NCBI GenBank assembly: GCA_033297205.1
Contig: MU859093.1
Span: forward strand, 124,001 to 188,000
DNA length: 64,000 nt
Direction of reading: 5' to 3'
DNA from: Pseudoneurospora amorphoporcata
Lineage: Eukaryota; Ascomycota; Sordariomycetes; Sordariales; Sordariaceae
Part shown: piece after piece, positions 49,201-57,811 of the stretch
Layout of the letters: each line of letters begins with the position of its first letter
Position numbering within the stretch: position 1 is the stretch's first letter
Notes under the pieces: model-generated
Databases searched by the model: none
What the model was told of the DNA's origin: nothing
Seen by the model: the letters and a program-made list of their open reading frames with translations, nothing else
Program-made: the position numbers and the translations under genes

Positions 49201-50183
49201 GCGGCGAATACACCACCGACCCAGCCGAAGTCGCCGAGGAAGTCGTCCACGAGATCGGCCAGGGAGCGATCAAGTCGGTCTCTGCCATCGCCCGCGCCCC
49301 TGTCGATTTATCCATCGCTCTCGCCCAGGGCTTCCACAACGCGCCCCGCTTGTACGGCGACGACACCGTCCGCCGCCCCACGCGCGTGACGGGGATCAAG
49401 TCCGGGTTGAAAGCCGCGGGACATGAGTTTGTGTTTGGGATCTATGATGGCTGGACGGGGCTGGTGAGGTTACCGTATCGAGGGTTTAAAGAGGGGGCTG
49501 GGATGGGTGGCAAACCCTCTTCTTCTTCGGGAGCAGGAACCAACGGCAAGGCAGGGGAGGTGGCATCACCAGCCCCCGCCGAGCGAATGGTCGGTCTCGT
49601 CAAGGGGGTAGGAATGGGACTTACCGGCTTCGTGCTGAAGGATATCTCAGCTATCATTGGCCCGATTGGGTATACCCTCAAGGGAGTAATCAAGCAAGCT
49701 CAGCGAGGAAGGGAACCGGGGAAATATATCCGAAGGGCAAGGATCATGCAAGGAGCGAGGGAACTTGAGGCCGTCAGCCCCGAGGAACGCAAAAGAAGAA
49801 CGGAGGAGGTGGTGGAGGGGTGGAAGGTTCTGAGGGAGTTGTGGGAGGCGTTGCAGGATGTTGAGAGGGGGGATCAGGGGAGGAAGAAGAAGAAGAAGAA
49901 GAAGAAGAAACAGGCGAAGAAGCAGCAGGCTATGACGAACGGAAAAGGGGCCAATGGACCGGTGGTAGATGGGGTGGTCACTAATGGCGTTAATGATGGG
50001 AAAACCGAGAAGGGCAAGAAGGATAGTACGGGTGCGATAGAAAGAAAAATTGAACGAAAGAGTTGGTTGAAGGGAGGGGGATTAGGAAGGAGGAGGAGGA
50101 GGAGGGTAGCGGTGCAGGGGGAGGCGTTTGAGAGTGTGGAAATGGCGAGGAAGGCTTTGGAGGAGTTGAGGGCTTCTTCGTGA
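46236..50183 (+). CDS. UDP-glucose:sterol glucosyltransferase-like protein with extra C-terminal region
   Basis: One exon, 1315 residues. Residues about 280-420 form the N-terminal GT1 domain (LNIVIMVIGSRGDAQPFLKI), and about 500-700 the nucleotide-sugar-binding half. This includes PVYIGFGSIV and the donor-binding signature HGGAGTTAIALKCGKPTMIV near 629, followed by PFFGDQHFWG. This is the sterol 3-beta-glucosyltransferase (UGT52/Atg26) type. The PH and GRAM domains of Atg26 are not visible; instead the first 275 residues are disordered and charged. After a charged, Lys-rich linker (about 800-990), a conserved Gly-rich hydrophobic region follows (about 1015-1165: GIKSGLKAAGHEFVFGIYDG, then GLVKGVGMGLTGFVLKDISA) that resembles the C-terminal segments of VPS13/ATG2-type proteins. 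The product is probably a cytosolic, membrane-attached lipid glycosyltransferase. The exact acceptor is unknown. Confidence 0.88.
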   Translation: MATAFETQPLVATTSDSSDPASVKLETTTSPSGARVTVIRDAKGNVVYPSHVPPETESPSISPAAPPKSHPQEQQHHHQETPIDQVSESPRLRKTHTEPLKRPTTKQWQTEAATRTDRQDSFLVPPMQRSGTNASQFNRAMWDPRAPLHAFDNKSDSSSESSSSDEEEHGHGHKKHLFRRKGHHKQKEHHNHFGKFNVGNEHYRTKGKVNKRDGRLSISVNDMSSTGYLAKALGMAVKKVMPTRDEISNKNAEQARKLSVVSRLSTASTTAGPDKVSCPKLNIVIMVIGSRGDAQPFLKIGKVLKEQYGHRVRIATHPAFRDFVERDSGLEFFSVGGDPAELMSFMVKNPGMIPTLESVKAGDIGKRRAAMAGMFEGFWRACINATDDERDVHNLKMMGRMDPFVADAIIANPPSFAHIHCAEALGIPVHLMFTFPYTPTQAFPHPLASIKKSNVDPGYTNWISYPLVEMMVWQGLGDLVNNFRVKTLGLDPVSTLWAPGATYRLHVPFSYLWSPGLVAKPQDWGEEVDVSGFVFLELASTFKPPDDLVKFLDAGEAPVYIGFGSIVVDDADRFTQMIFDAVKQAGVRALVSKGWGGLGGDSLDVPENIHMLDNTPHDWLFPRVRACVIHGGAGTTAIALKCGKPTMIVPFFGDQHFWGAMVSNSKAGPEPVPYKNLTAEKLAEGIKYCLTEEAVKAVEEIAQRISEEGDGAENACKAFHRGLILQGDRSMRCSILRDKIAVWQVKESPTGLKLSAMAADLAVEKRLTSWKNLRLLRHVEWNDFEGPGEPVTGVAGTVVSTVGDVFSGIGGVPIRLGKKAKQRKVKKQERMERREKKMKAREARSEEKGKAKENGNSAVNDAKTDKPSEQQDGALQKIETKDHAAAADDHKKSDAQSSDTKPDGATAVDNSDSNETTPESGRSGSLPNIATTTTNAIHNTRPRLETPSPLSSSPSPGASPVLAVLAPIRPAPDHRTDTNLTTQTTTTNGGEYTTDPAEVAEEVVHEIGQGAIKSVSAIARAPVDLSIALAQGFHNAPRLYGDDTVRRPTRVTGIKSGLKAAGHEFVFGIYDGWTGLVRLPYRGFKEGAGMGGKPSSSSGAGTNGKAGEVASPAPAERMVGLVKGVGMGLTGFVLKDISAIIGPIGYTLKGVIKQAQRGREPGKYIRRARIMQGARELEAVSPEERKRRTEEVVEGWKVLRELWEALQDVERGDQGRKKKKKKKKKQAKKQQAMTNGKGANGPVVDGVVTNGVNDGKTEKGKKDSTGAIERKIERKSWLKGGGLGRRRRRRVAVQGEAFESVEMARKALEELRASS
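49883..49909 (+). repeat. (AAG)n coding repeat
   Basis: Pure AAG/GAA triplets encode a run of nine Lys near the C-terminus of the glucosyltransferase-like protein. Confidence 0.9.
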
Positions 50184-50550
50184 TCCCACTGTCACTGTGT
50201 GGCAGACCTCTAGTAATGTTGGCGGTACAGGACGGTCTGGTGGGGTTTTGATGCTTTTTTGAGTACATCTATCAGGTTCGTCTCCTTGTTGGCATCATTG
50301 GAAGTTTGGGAAGGGAAGTTAGATACACCACAGGCAGGAGTTGGCAAGAAGAGGAGTTAGGCGCAAGCGACACTGAGCGGCACGGGGCTATATATATACC
50401 CAACGTATACGATTCTTGATGAGATAGCAATATTAGTGGTATTGTAATTGCAGACTTTCACCCCTTGCAAGTACCCTGATCAGATCGCGCGTGAGGTGCT
50501 GCTTTCCCAAGGGTTCTCTTTCCTCCCACTGGTTTGGAAAAGAAGGCTGG
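50184..50550. other. Short convergent interval
   Basis: 367 bases between the stops of the glucosyltransferase-like gene (+) and COG1 (-). The 3' UTRs must nearly meet or overlap. A TATATATA word is near 50391, with no gene. Confidence 0.6.
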
Positions 50551-53319
50551 CTATGTCAACAACCCAAACAACAACTGCGTCCTCTTATAATACTCCTGCG
50601 CCGCCTTGACCAGTCTTCCCTTGGCCCCCGGATCCAGACCTGAGTGCTGGAAGACGGTATTGGCAATCTCGTTGAAGTCGCCGTTTCGGCCGTCGAGGAA
50701 AATGCCGAGGTAGATGATATCCAAAAGCCATTGGACGAAGAGGTCGCGGTGTTGTTGGTTGGCTTTTTCTACTTCTTGGGTTTTGAGGGCTTCGCCTTCT
50801 TCCTTGGCTTGCTGTTGTTCTTGAGAAGGCTTATCTTCTTCTGTCTTGGCTTCCTCGGCCTCTTGCTTGGTTTCTTCGACGCTCTTATCACTTTCGCCCT
50901 TCTCGCCCTTTTGCTCACCCTCCTGCTTTTTAACCTCCTCATCCTGCTTCTTCTTCTTCTTCTTCTTCTCCTCCTCCTCCCCTCCTTCCTCAGCCTGCTT
51001 CTCATTTTCATCCCCCTCCTCATTTGTCCTCTTCTCTTCTTGCTCAGCCCCATCCAAAACCCCCCGAGCAGCCTCCAGCCAAACCCTGCACACCTCCCCC
51101 CTCACCTCCTTCTTCAACTCCCTCACCGCCGCCGGACTCCACAGGTCCGCTCCCGCATCCGCCATCGCCGCCGACAGGTTGCGCAGGAACCGGAACATGC
51201 CTGGTGACGGCGAGGTAGGCAGCTCCGGACTTCCCTCCCATAGTCCTCGGCCAACCACGGCTTTTCTCGCCAAAGCGACAGTCACAAACTCATCGACAGG
51301 TGTGACCAGAACCGTTTTGGCGAGGGATTGGTGGAGGGTGGGGATGGTGGACAGGCCAAAGGTCTTGATGCCTTGGGCTGGTTGTTCTGGCAAGCGGCTG
51401 CGAATGTCCCGCAGCAGCCTCAACAAGTACATGGCGATCTGCCCCTTGTTCGGTCCCTCCTTTTGCTTCTCCCAGAGATCCGTCAGATGCTCGTCCAGCG
51501 CGGCGAACGCCTTCAGCAGACTCTCGCTCAGATGTGCCGTCAACCGCTCTGGGTCCTCACGAGACAGTAATTGCTGTCGCTGCTCGATCGTCTCTTCATC
51601 TTCGACCATCATGTCCTCGTCATCGAGGCCATCGTTTTCCCAGCGTTGGCGGCGTAGTTGGTCGACGACGGACCCGACGTCGTCGATCACGTGGAACCAC
51701 GATTTGTAGGAGGCTACGGCTTTGGAGACGGCGTCGTTGCGGCCGTATAGGCGGGAGATCACTTGGGTGGCGAACTGGGCAGCGGCCCCGCCGCCGGTAG
51801 CGGAGGAAGAAGGGTTGGTGAGGTCGATATTCGAAAACGTGGACGGGTCCCAAAGGGAGAGGTGCTGATCCGTGGTTCCCTCGCGCCAGGCGGCCAGAGC
51901 GGCGGAGGCTTCGGAGCCGACGAGGCGGAGCTTGTGGACTTTGGTGTCTATTACGGACAGCAAATGGTTGTTGATGGTGGAGCGGATTTGGGTGAACATG
52001 GAGGAGGTGCTTTCGTGCTTCCCTTCGTCCTGGTCTTCGTCCGGGCTGAAATCGTACCGGACGCGCGAGCTCTCGGCGATCCAAAGGCGGAGGACAGAAG
52101 TCCGTAAATCGACAATGGCTTTGAACTCGCTCATGGATTTTACCGTCTGACCGAGGTCCTCAATAAAAATGTCGCGGTGCGCGGGGGCCCATTCGAACAA
52201 CAGGCCGTTGACATCTTTCGACTGCAAGTCGTCGTGCCGGATAAAGGGCGTGTAGTATCGGATTTCGTCGCCGCACCAGCGCGAGTATATGTCCAGCCTT
52301 AAACCCTCGATAGCGCGGAGAGCGTCATCGGCCAGGAGCGCCTTCTTCTTGAGGCCCGCGAGCGCATCCGCGAGCTTGTTGGGCGCCAGGGCCTGCACGT
52401 CTTGCAGCGTTTTGGCGTACAGGTTAAGTCGTCTGAGGATGTCCTTGGGTGTTCGCACCGCTGCCGCTGACGCTGACGGCTGTTGTCCCTCCCAGTTTTC
52501 GATGGACATCGCCAGCGCGCTCCCTCTGACTCCGAGAAAATACCGAAGGGTATCCCGCGCTCCAGAGCTGGTGTGCAGACTATACGCGCTCAAAGCCCTG
52601 AGGAGATCACTCCGCGGCGTGAGCTTCTCGTTGACGCTGACCAAAACGCTGTCGATGCACCGGAGGAGTCTATCGCGGAGGACGGTCAGAGACCGATCAG
52701 CTGACTTGACCGCCGTCCTCGACGCTTCGGTATGGATCCCCTCCCGCTCAAAGGTCTTGACCAACAGTCGTCCAAGCACGCACACCTTGGCCGCAAGGAG
52801 GAGTTTATCCCCCTTGGACATGGCCACTTCCTTCTCCTCTATCTTTCCGCCTCTCCTCTTGTGATTATCCCTGACCTTCTCCCGCCTCAACAACTTCTGC
52901 ACCCCTAACACACACCCCTCCAGTATTTTAACCCTCGCCGCATCCCTCCTCTTTCTAGTATCCCTGTCCTCAGCCTCTTCCCACTTCCCAAGTCCATCCA
53001 TCTTCTCCTTCACCACCTGCCTCCCGCACTTCGAACCCATGCGCCCCAGCGTCGCCTGTACGGCTTCCATGTCCCCTCGCATCTGCACGATGGTGTCGGC
53101 CGTGCCCAGCAGTTCGCGGTAGGAGCCGCCAACCTGGGTGCGCAGGCGCGACTGCTTGTCGTCGATCTCGGCATGGAGGGCTTTGTGGATGGCGCGGATG
53201 TGCGGGAGGGGGTAGGCGGAGGAGAAGATTTGGGAGGAGGAGAGGAGGGTGGAGAGGTCGGGGATTGGGTGGTTTGCCATTTTTGTTGGTGGCGGTGGTG
53301 GTTGTTGTTGTTGTGTCAC
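50551..53319 (-). CDS. cog1: Conserved oligomeric Golgi complex subunit 1
   Basis: One exon, 922 residues. The N-terminus has the COG1/VPS51 signature: a short helix LLSSSQIFSS, then HIRAIHKALHAEIDDKQSRL, RTQVGGSYRELLGTADTIVQ and MRGDMEAV. The rest is helical, as in COG subunits, and ends AQEYYKRTQLLFGLLT. COG1 belongs to lobe A of the eight-subunit tether that captures retrograde vesicles at the Golgi and keeps glycosylation enzymes in place. A Lys/Glu-rich low-complexity insert at about residues 757-855 interrupts the C-terminal part and is specific to this lineage as far as I can judge. The first Met is at 53319; a second at residue 14 (MANHPIPDL) could equally be the true start, since the first 13 residues are Gln/Pro-rich. 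Confidence 0.9.
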   Translation of the reverse strand: MTQQQQPPPPPTKMANHPIPDLSTLLSSSQIFSSAYPLPHIRAIHKALHAEIDDKQSRLRTQVGGSYRELLGTADTIVQMRGDMEAVQATLGRMGSKCGRQVVKEKMDGLGKWEEAEDRDTRKRRDAARVKILEGCVLGVQKLLRREKVRDNHKRRGGKIEEKEVAMSKGDKLLLAAKVCVLGRLLVKTFEREGIHTEASRTAVKSADRSLTVLRDRLLRCIDSVLVSVNEKLTPRSDLLRALSAYSLHTSSGARDTLRYFLGVRGSALAMSIENWEGQQPSASAAAVRTPKDILRRLNLYAKTLQDVQALAPNKLADALAGLKKKALLADDALRAIEGLRLDIYSRWCGDEIRYYTPFIRHDDLQSKDVNGLLFEWAPAHRDIFIEDLGQTVKSMSEFKAIVDLRTSVLRLWIAESSRVRYDFSPDEDQDEGKHESTSSMFTQIRSTINNHLLSVIDTKVHKLRLVGSEASAALAAWREGTTDQHLSLWDPSTFSNIDLTNPSSSATGGGAAAQFATQVISRLYGRNDAVSKAVASYKSWFHVIDDVGSVVDQLRRQRWENDGLDDEDMMVEDEETIEQRQQLLSREDPERLTAHLSESLLKAFAALDEHLTDLWEKQKEGPNKGQIAMYLLRLLRDIRSRLPEQPAQGIKTFGLSTIPTLHQSLAKTVLVTPVDEFVTVALARKAVVGRGLWEGSPELPTSPSPGMFRFLRNLSAAMADAGADLWSPAAVRELKKEVRGEVCRVWLEAARGVLDGAEQEEKRTNEEGDENEKQAEEGGEEEEKKKKKKKQDEEVKKQEGEQKGEKGESDKSVEETKQEAEEAKTEEDKPSQEQQQAKEEGEALKTQEVEKANQQHRDLFVQWLLDIIYLGIFLDGRNGDFNEIANTVFQHSGLDPGAKGRLVKAAQEYYKRTQLLFGLLT

Positions 53320-54071
53320 GATGTTATGTCGGCTCGTTACTTGGGGGTGGGAGTCGTCGTTTCAAGAATCGCGGGCGGTCAATCAATCTGTTCCAAGTTC
53401 ATAAATGGGGGGATGAACAGGTGGTTCGAGCTTGCGATTGATGAATCAAGGAGAACTATATTATAAGCGCCATTAGAGAAAGCAATTAGGCGTTAAGGAG
53501 GTAAGTCGTCGTGGCAGCTTGTGGTGTGGTTCCCAAATTCTGCAGCTGTCGGGTGTGTTCGCTTCAATGTAGCGGTTTGGGAAATCTGAAGCTATCCCCA
53601 GCAGACGGAGGTTGTCAAGGTGGTTGAGCTGTCAGGTCGCGGCCGTCGAGTCCACAGCGGTTACGTTTCAGTGGGGTACGGAGGTCAGGGGTATTGGAAC
53701 CCTAACCCTTGACCGGTCATAGATTCGATGATTGGGATTCAGAATAGAAGGATGGACATCACAACAGGCACCAAGGGACATGCATGACCCAGATTAAGAT
53801 CGAGTGTGTGCTATAGAGATTCTTTACAGGCTAGTAGTATTGGACGCTTGGAATTCAACAAAGCATACCCTTTCCGGTCTTAAGTATACTACATCTATAC
53901 AAGGGGGGTATCATAAACAACATGTCTAACCAGATATTCTATCCGCCAAAACCCATCAACAAAACCCGTTAACACTTTTGCCATACAAAAGAACGCCGCC
54001 AAACACCAGCTCCGTAACAACTTGAAACTCCAAACCCAGCAGACCCATCAGCCCTCAGTGGACCGCCACTT
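53320..54071. other. Intergenic region upstream of COG1
   Basis: 752 bases between COG1 and the next minus-strand gene, holding the COG1 promoter and that gene's 3' UTR. No other feature was recognised. Confidence 0.5.
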
Positions 54072-56003
54072 CTAGGGACTGCTCACCAAGATAGAATCCT
54101 CATCCATCGCATCCCCATCCTCCATAAAACTCGTAGCCTCCACCGCATCCACAAACGCCCTCAACGAAGCCGCGCTCCTCTCCAGCACCTGCCTCCCCAT
54201 CTTCTCCGCAGCCGTCATCGCCGCCCCACCCTTCGCGCTCCCCTTCTTAATCTTCTTCTCCCGTTCCTCAATCCCCTTTTCGACCGCCCACTTCAGCCCC
54301 TCAAAATAATCCACTGATCCGGACTGAAACAGACACCAAGCCATGCTCTCCAGCACCAGGCTAAACTTGGCATTATCCTCCACCGTGACCGTCTTGGCGG
54401 AAAACGGCAGAAAACACTCTCTAAGCATCGCCTGGCTGATGGCGTGCTCGGCGTCCGCTTCCGGGTCGACGTCCTCGGGCTTTGGAGCGCTGCGGGGCGT
54501 GAACGACTGGGCCACGTAGCGGAGGAGGGAGACGTAGATGAAGCGCGGCAGAACCTTTCCGTCGTGGTCTAGGGAGAGAAAAAGTTCGAAGCAGGGGAGG
54601 GGTAGGGATTTGAGGCGCGAGGTGAAGAGGTCGTAGAGATCTTGGGTCTTGCAGCTGAGAATGTCGGGTGGGAGGTAGAAGGCGCAGCCGGAGACGAGGC
54701 GGAAGAGGCGCAGTCGGAGAGGTATCGAGTCTGCTAGGCCGTCGGTTACGCGCAGGGGGCTGGGCGAGGTTGTGGGAGAGACGTCGAAAGCCTTTCCGGG
54801 TCGGGAGAAAGGGGTGGACTTTGGTCGGGCTTTGGTTCGTCGGCCTATTCGGACGGAGGAAAGGTGAGGAGTGGTAAACGTGTCTGCTTTCTCATCATCG
54901 TCGGTGACTGGATCGTCCCAATCTTCAAGGTAATCGCCGAATTGGTCCTTTTCTAGGTCGACGGCGGCCATTTGCGAGTGTTTTCGCTTTTTGTTTTTGT
55001 CTTTGTGGAGGACTGTTTCCTTGTTGAACACCTCCTTGTAGTACGTATTGTCTGCGGTGTTTTCGTCGTCTGCAAACGCAAACAGTGCTCTGATAACCTC
55101 GTGTAGCACCCTCTTTCTATCCCGCCGTAGGTCATTCACGTATTGAACCAACAAACTCTGTTGCAGCAAAGGGTACTGGCACGTAGCCTCGGACTCGGGG
55201 CCACTGCTGTTGCCGTTGCTGAGTTCCGTCCGAAAGTTGGCCTCATCCTGCGCAAGCCGCTCATCCCAGTCCTTCTCCAGGCACTCAATCATGAAATCCA
55301 GCCACGCCTTCCAGTGCACCCAACGATGCGGGTGTGTGGTGCTGCACCGGAACGCCCAGCCCAAGACGGACCAGAAATCGGATGATCTCCTCCATATGCT
55401 GTGGTCATTTCCAGACCACTTGCTCTCGATATTATCCGCTTCGCTAAAGCTGCCGATATCGCCACCGCCGTCGCTTTCGCCGGCGCTGTTGAACTCTCGC
55501 GAGCCTCTCCGGGCCCATCGACCACTGTTTTGCCCTTGTCTGAAAGAAAATGCCGAGCGGAAGTCAGCATTGACAGGTCCGACCTTGTTGAGAAGCGTGC
55601 GGAGGTATTCTCGGGATTCGGCAGCGATGTCGAGGTTGGCTTGCTCGGGGGCGCGGGATGTATACGCTGGATGGATCGTCAAGGTGCCGAGAAGAGCGAT
55701 CTGGGCAGGAGGAGGTACCCGGACAGGTTTGTCTGTTTGTTGCCTTTCACCGGCATCGCTGAGAAGACTTCCGAGTAGCTCTATTGCTGGCAGGTACATC
55801 TGCTCCTCGAGATGGATCTGACATGACTGTTTGAGGACATGGGGAATTTCTTCGGATTTGTAGTATTTCGGTTTCCGGTCGTCTTCGTGATCGGGACTTG
55901 TGATGTTGGTGGTATCGGCAGTGTTCGGGGAGTTGGCGGCTGTGTGGAAAGAGGCCGGCGTCGACGTGCCGTCGATATCGGTAAGAGGCGATGAGGCCGC
56001 CAT
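54072..56003 (-). CDS. Conserved fungal protein of unknown function, helical
   Basis: One exon, 643 residues. I do not recognise the family. The N-terminal 45 residues are Ser/Thr/Asp-rich. A helical section follows (SEEIPHVLKQSCQIHLEEQM, then YLPAIELLGSLLSDAG) that could be TPR-like. A tryptophan-rich conserved core lies near residues 200-245 (HSIWRRSSDFWSVLGWAFRC, then HRWVHWKAWLDFMIECLEKD). A Lys-rich patch, KDKNKKRKHSQ, may be a nuclear localisation signal, and an acidic segment follows. The C-terminal 200 residues are helical again (LPRFIYVSLLRYVAQSF, SLVLESMAWCLFQSGSVDYF). No catalytic motif is visible. A nuclear scaffold or transcription-related role would be only a guess. It lies in tandem between COG1 and the complex I assembly factor. 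Confidence 0.78.
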   Translation of the reverse strand: MAASSPLTDIDGTSTPASFHTAANSPNTADTTNITSPDHEDDRKPKYYKSEEIPHVLKQSCQIHLEEQMYLPAIELLGSLLSDAGERQQTDKPVRVPPPAQIALLGTLTIHPAYTSRAPEQANLDIAAESREYLRTLLNKVGPVNADFRSAFSFRQGQNSGRWARRGSREFNSAGESDGGGDIGSFSEADNIESKWSGNDHSIWRRSSDFWSVLGWAFRCSTTHPHRWVHWKAWLDFMIECLEKDWDERLAQDEANFRTELSNGNSSGPESEATCQYPLLQQSLLVQYVNDLRRDRKRVLHEVIRALFAFADDENTADNTYYKEVFNKETVLHKDKNKKRKHSQMAAVDLEKDQFGDYLEDWDDPVTDDDEKADTFTTPHLSSVRIGRRTKARPKSTPFSRPGKAFDVSPTTSPSPLRVTDGLADSIPLRLRLFRLVSGCAFYLPPDILSCKTQDLYDLFTSRLKSLPLPCFELFLSLDHDGKVLPRFIYVSLLRYVAQSFTPRSAPKPEDVDPEADAEHAISQAMLRECFLPFSAKTVTVEDNAKFSLVLESMAWCLFQSGSVDYFEGLKWAVEKGIEEREKKIKKGSAKGGAAMTAAEKMGRQVLERSAASLRAFVDAVEATSFMEDGDAMDEDSILVSSP

Positions 56004-56706
56004 GGCGTAAGAATTGGGCCACCCAGCTTTGTCACTTTATCTATAATAATGATAGGTGGCAAAGGCACAGAGTTTGGTGGAAAACAGTGGGAATGAAAAA
56101 GACGCGCTTGATTCGGTCAAGCGGACGCGACAAACAGCGGGGCTTCCAGATTTACTGCAATGCGCAGTCACGGGATGAAGCACAGAGGCTGGCCCGGTAC
56201 ACTGGGGCCTGTAACCCCAGTTGACGGGAGTTAGCGCCAAAGCTTACATTGTCAAAGCTTCAGAGACAAGACAATGGAACCTTCCATTGTCTTGTCCGCC
56301 CTGACCTCGCTCTTTCTTCCGTCTTCCTTTCATTCTGATGAATCTTTTCACAAGCCTTTGTAAGCTGATCTTGGAGAGACAAGAAATATCGGGCTATTTT
56401 CAAGGAGTCGCTATACGTCGCGCTACATTACCGTCTGGCGTCTAATTGTGTACAACGGTTGAACAATGTTCTCAACCTTTTTCATTCTCTTCATTCTCGT
56501 ATAGTATAGATACACTATATGCACGATTGGGCCGAACCAAATGCGCCTGGGACACTATCAGATAACTGTGATGACTTCGGTCCGCGTCAAGAGGTATCTG
56601 TGTTCCCTCTTTTTGTCATGTGCCGTGACTCATAGACTCACAGAAGGGCTGCCTTCCGTCTTTGGGTCCCGATGCACGAATGCTCACGGCAAAGAAAGCG
56701 TTCTGA
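56004..56706. other. Intergenic region, 0.7 kb
   Basis: It lies between the unknown 643-residue gene and the NDUFAF2-type gene on the same strand. No feature was recognised. Confidence 0.5.
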
Positions 56707-57811
56707 TCACCGCTTCTTGTTGCCCAAATTCGCAGACGGATCCCACGCCTGAGGTTGCCACTCCCCACTGGGATTACTCGCCCGAGCCTGCTTCCATGGA
56801 TCAATACCCTTCTTCTTCTTGAGCTGCTTCTGCTGCTTCATCATCTGATCCCACGTCCCTTCCCTCGTTCCGGCCGTTTGGTCTGCTGGCGTCGCATGTG
56901 TCGTCGCGGAGCTCGCACGGGAATCTGTAGCTGTCTTCGTGGCCGCCTGAGTAGCAGTCTCCGTAGCCGTCTCCCCAATCTTCTCCTGCTCTTCCTTCGC
57001 AGCCTGCTTCGCTTCCTCACTCCCAAAGACAGCCTGATTGCTGACACCACTCGCCTCAACACCGCTCACAACCCCTCCACTTGTCCCTTCTGTATAGGGA
57101 CTGCTCTTTTGCATACCCTCGCCCACCAGAGGCGGAACCGGCTGCCCATATTCCTCGCCTGGCTTTCCAATGGTCCTGGTTGATGGTTGTTCACCTGGCG
57201 ATGGATCCGGAATGTACTTGGCCTTGGCCTCCCATCTCTCGTCCGCCATCTTGGCCAGCACTTTGATCCTCTCCTGCCGCGCCACTTCGGCCTCCTGCTC
57301 CTCTATCGTCGGCGGCTCATCCCGGGTATATCGAAGCCATTGGTGCCAGGAAGGGGGGACGGCGACGTCACTGAAGTGGGTGCTGCGACCGCCGGGGTAC
57401 TGGACTATTCGGCGCCAGCGGATGGTGGAGCGGGTGGGGCGGAACTGATAGTAGGCATTGCCGGCCAGATCAAGGCCTGTCTCTGGGGTTAGTCATTGTG
57501 GAAGGGGACCCAAAAGGGGTTGAGTGAGAGAAGGGCAGATGGTGATGAAAAAGGAGATATCAGAGTTGGGAAAGGTAAATGATATGTTAATGAAGGACTT
57601 CTTGGCCTGAGGATCCCCAAGGATCAAAGCGCGCATTTGATCGATCTACGGCGTTTACGGCGTGGCCGGGACAACAAGGGGTGGCTAGTTGTTTGGTTTC
57701 TCAGTTCTGTTTCTTACCGACGAGCAGCTTATTACGCCACGGAAACTTGATGGCCTTCCACTTGTACCATGCCCGCTTCAGGGGGGAGAGGGACTTGAGG
57801 TTGAGCGACAT
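56707..57811 (-). CDS. Mitochondrial complex I assembly factor, NDUFAF2/B17.2L type
   Basis: Two exons, 57811-57718 and 57476-56707, give 287 residues in frame. The intron of 241 bases has a CTAAC branch site close to its acceptor. The N-terminus (LSPLKRAWYKWKAIKFPWRN, then KLLVG) and the core (GLDLAGNAYYQFRPTRSTIR, RWRRIVQYPGGRSTHFSDV, VPPSWHQWLRYTRDEPPTI) match the NDUFA12/B17.2 superfamily. Its length and the disordered Ala/Thr/Lys-rich C-terminal half point to the assembly-factor paralogue (Neurospora 13.4L, human NDUFAF2) rather than the 12-kDa structural subunit. It acts in the mitochondrial matrix on late complex I intermediates. A basic, Lys/Arg-rich N-terminus would serve as import signal. 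The C-terminal motif KGIDPWKQARASNPSGEWQP is typical of fungal members. It is divergent from the calponin-homology gene. Confidence 0.88.

Noticed and set aside
51024..51800. Several plus-strand frames across COG1
   Set aside because: All are antisense shadows of the conserved COG1 reading frame.
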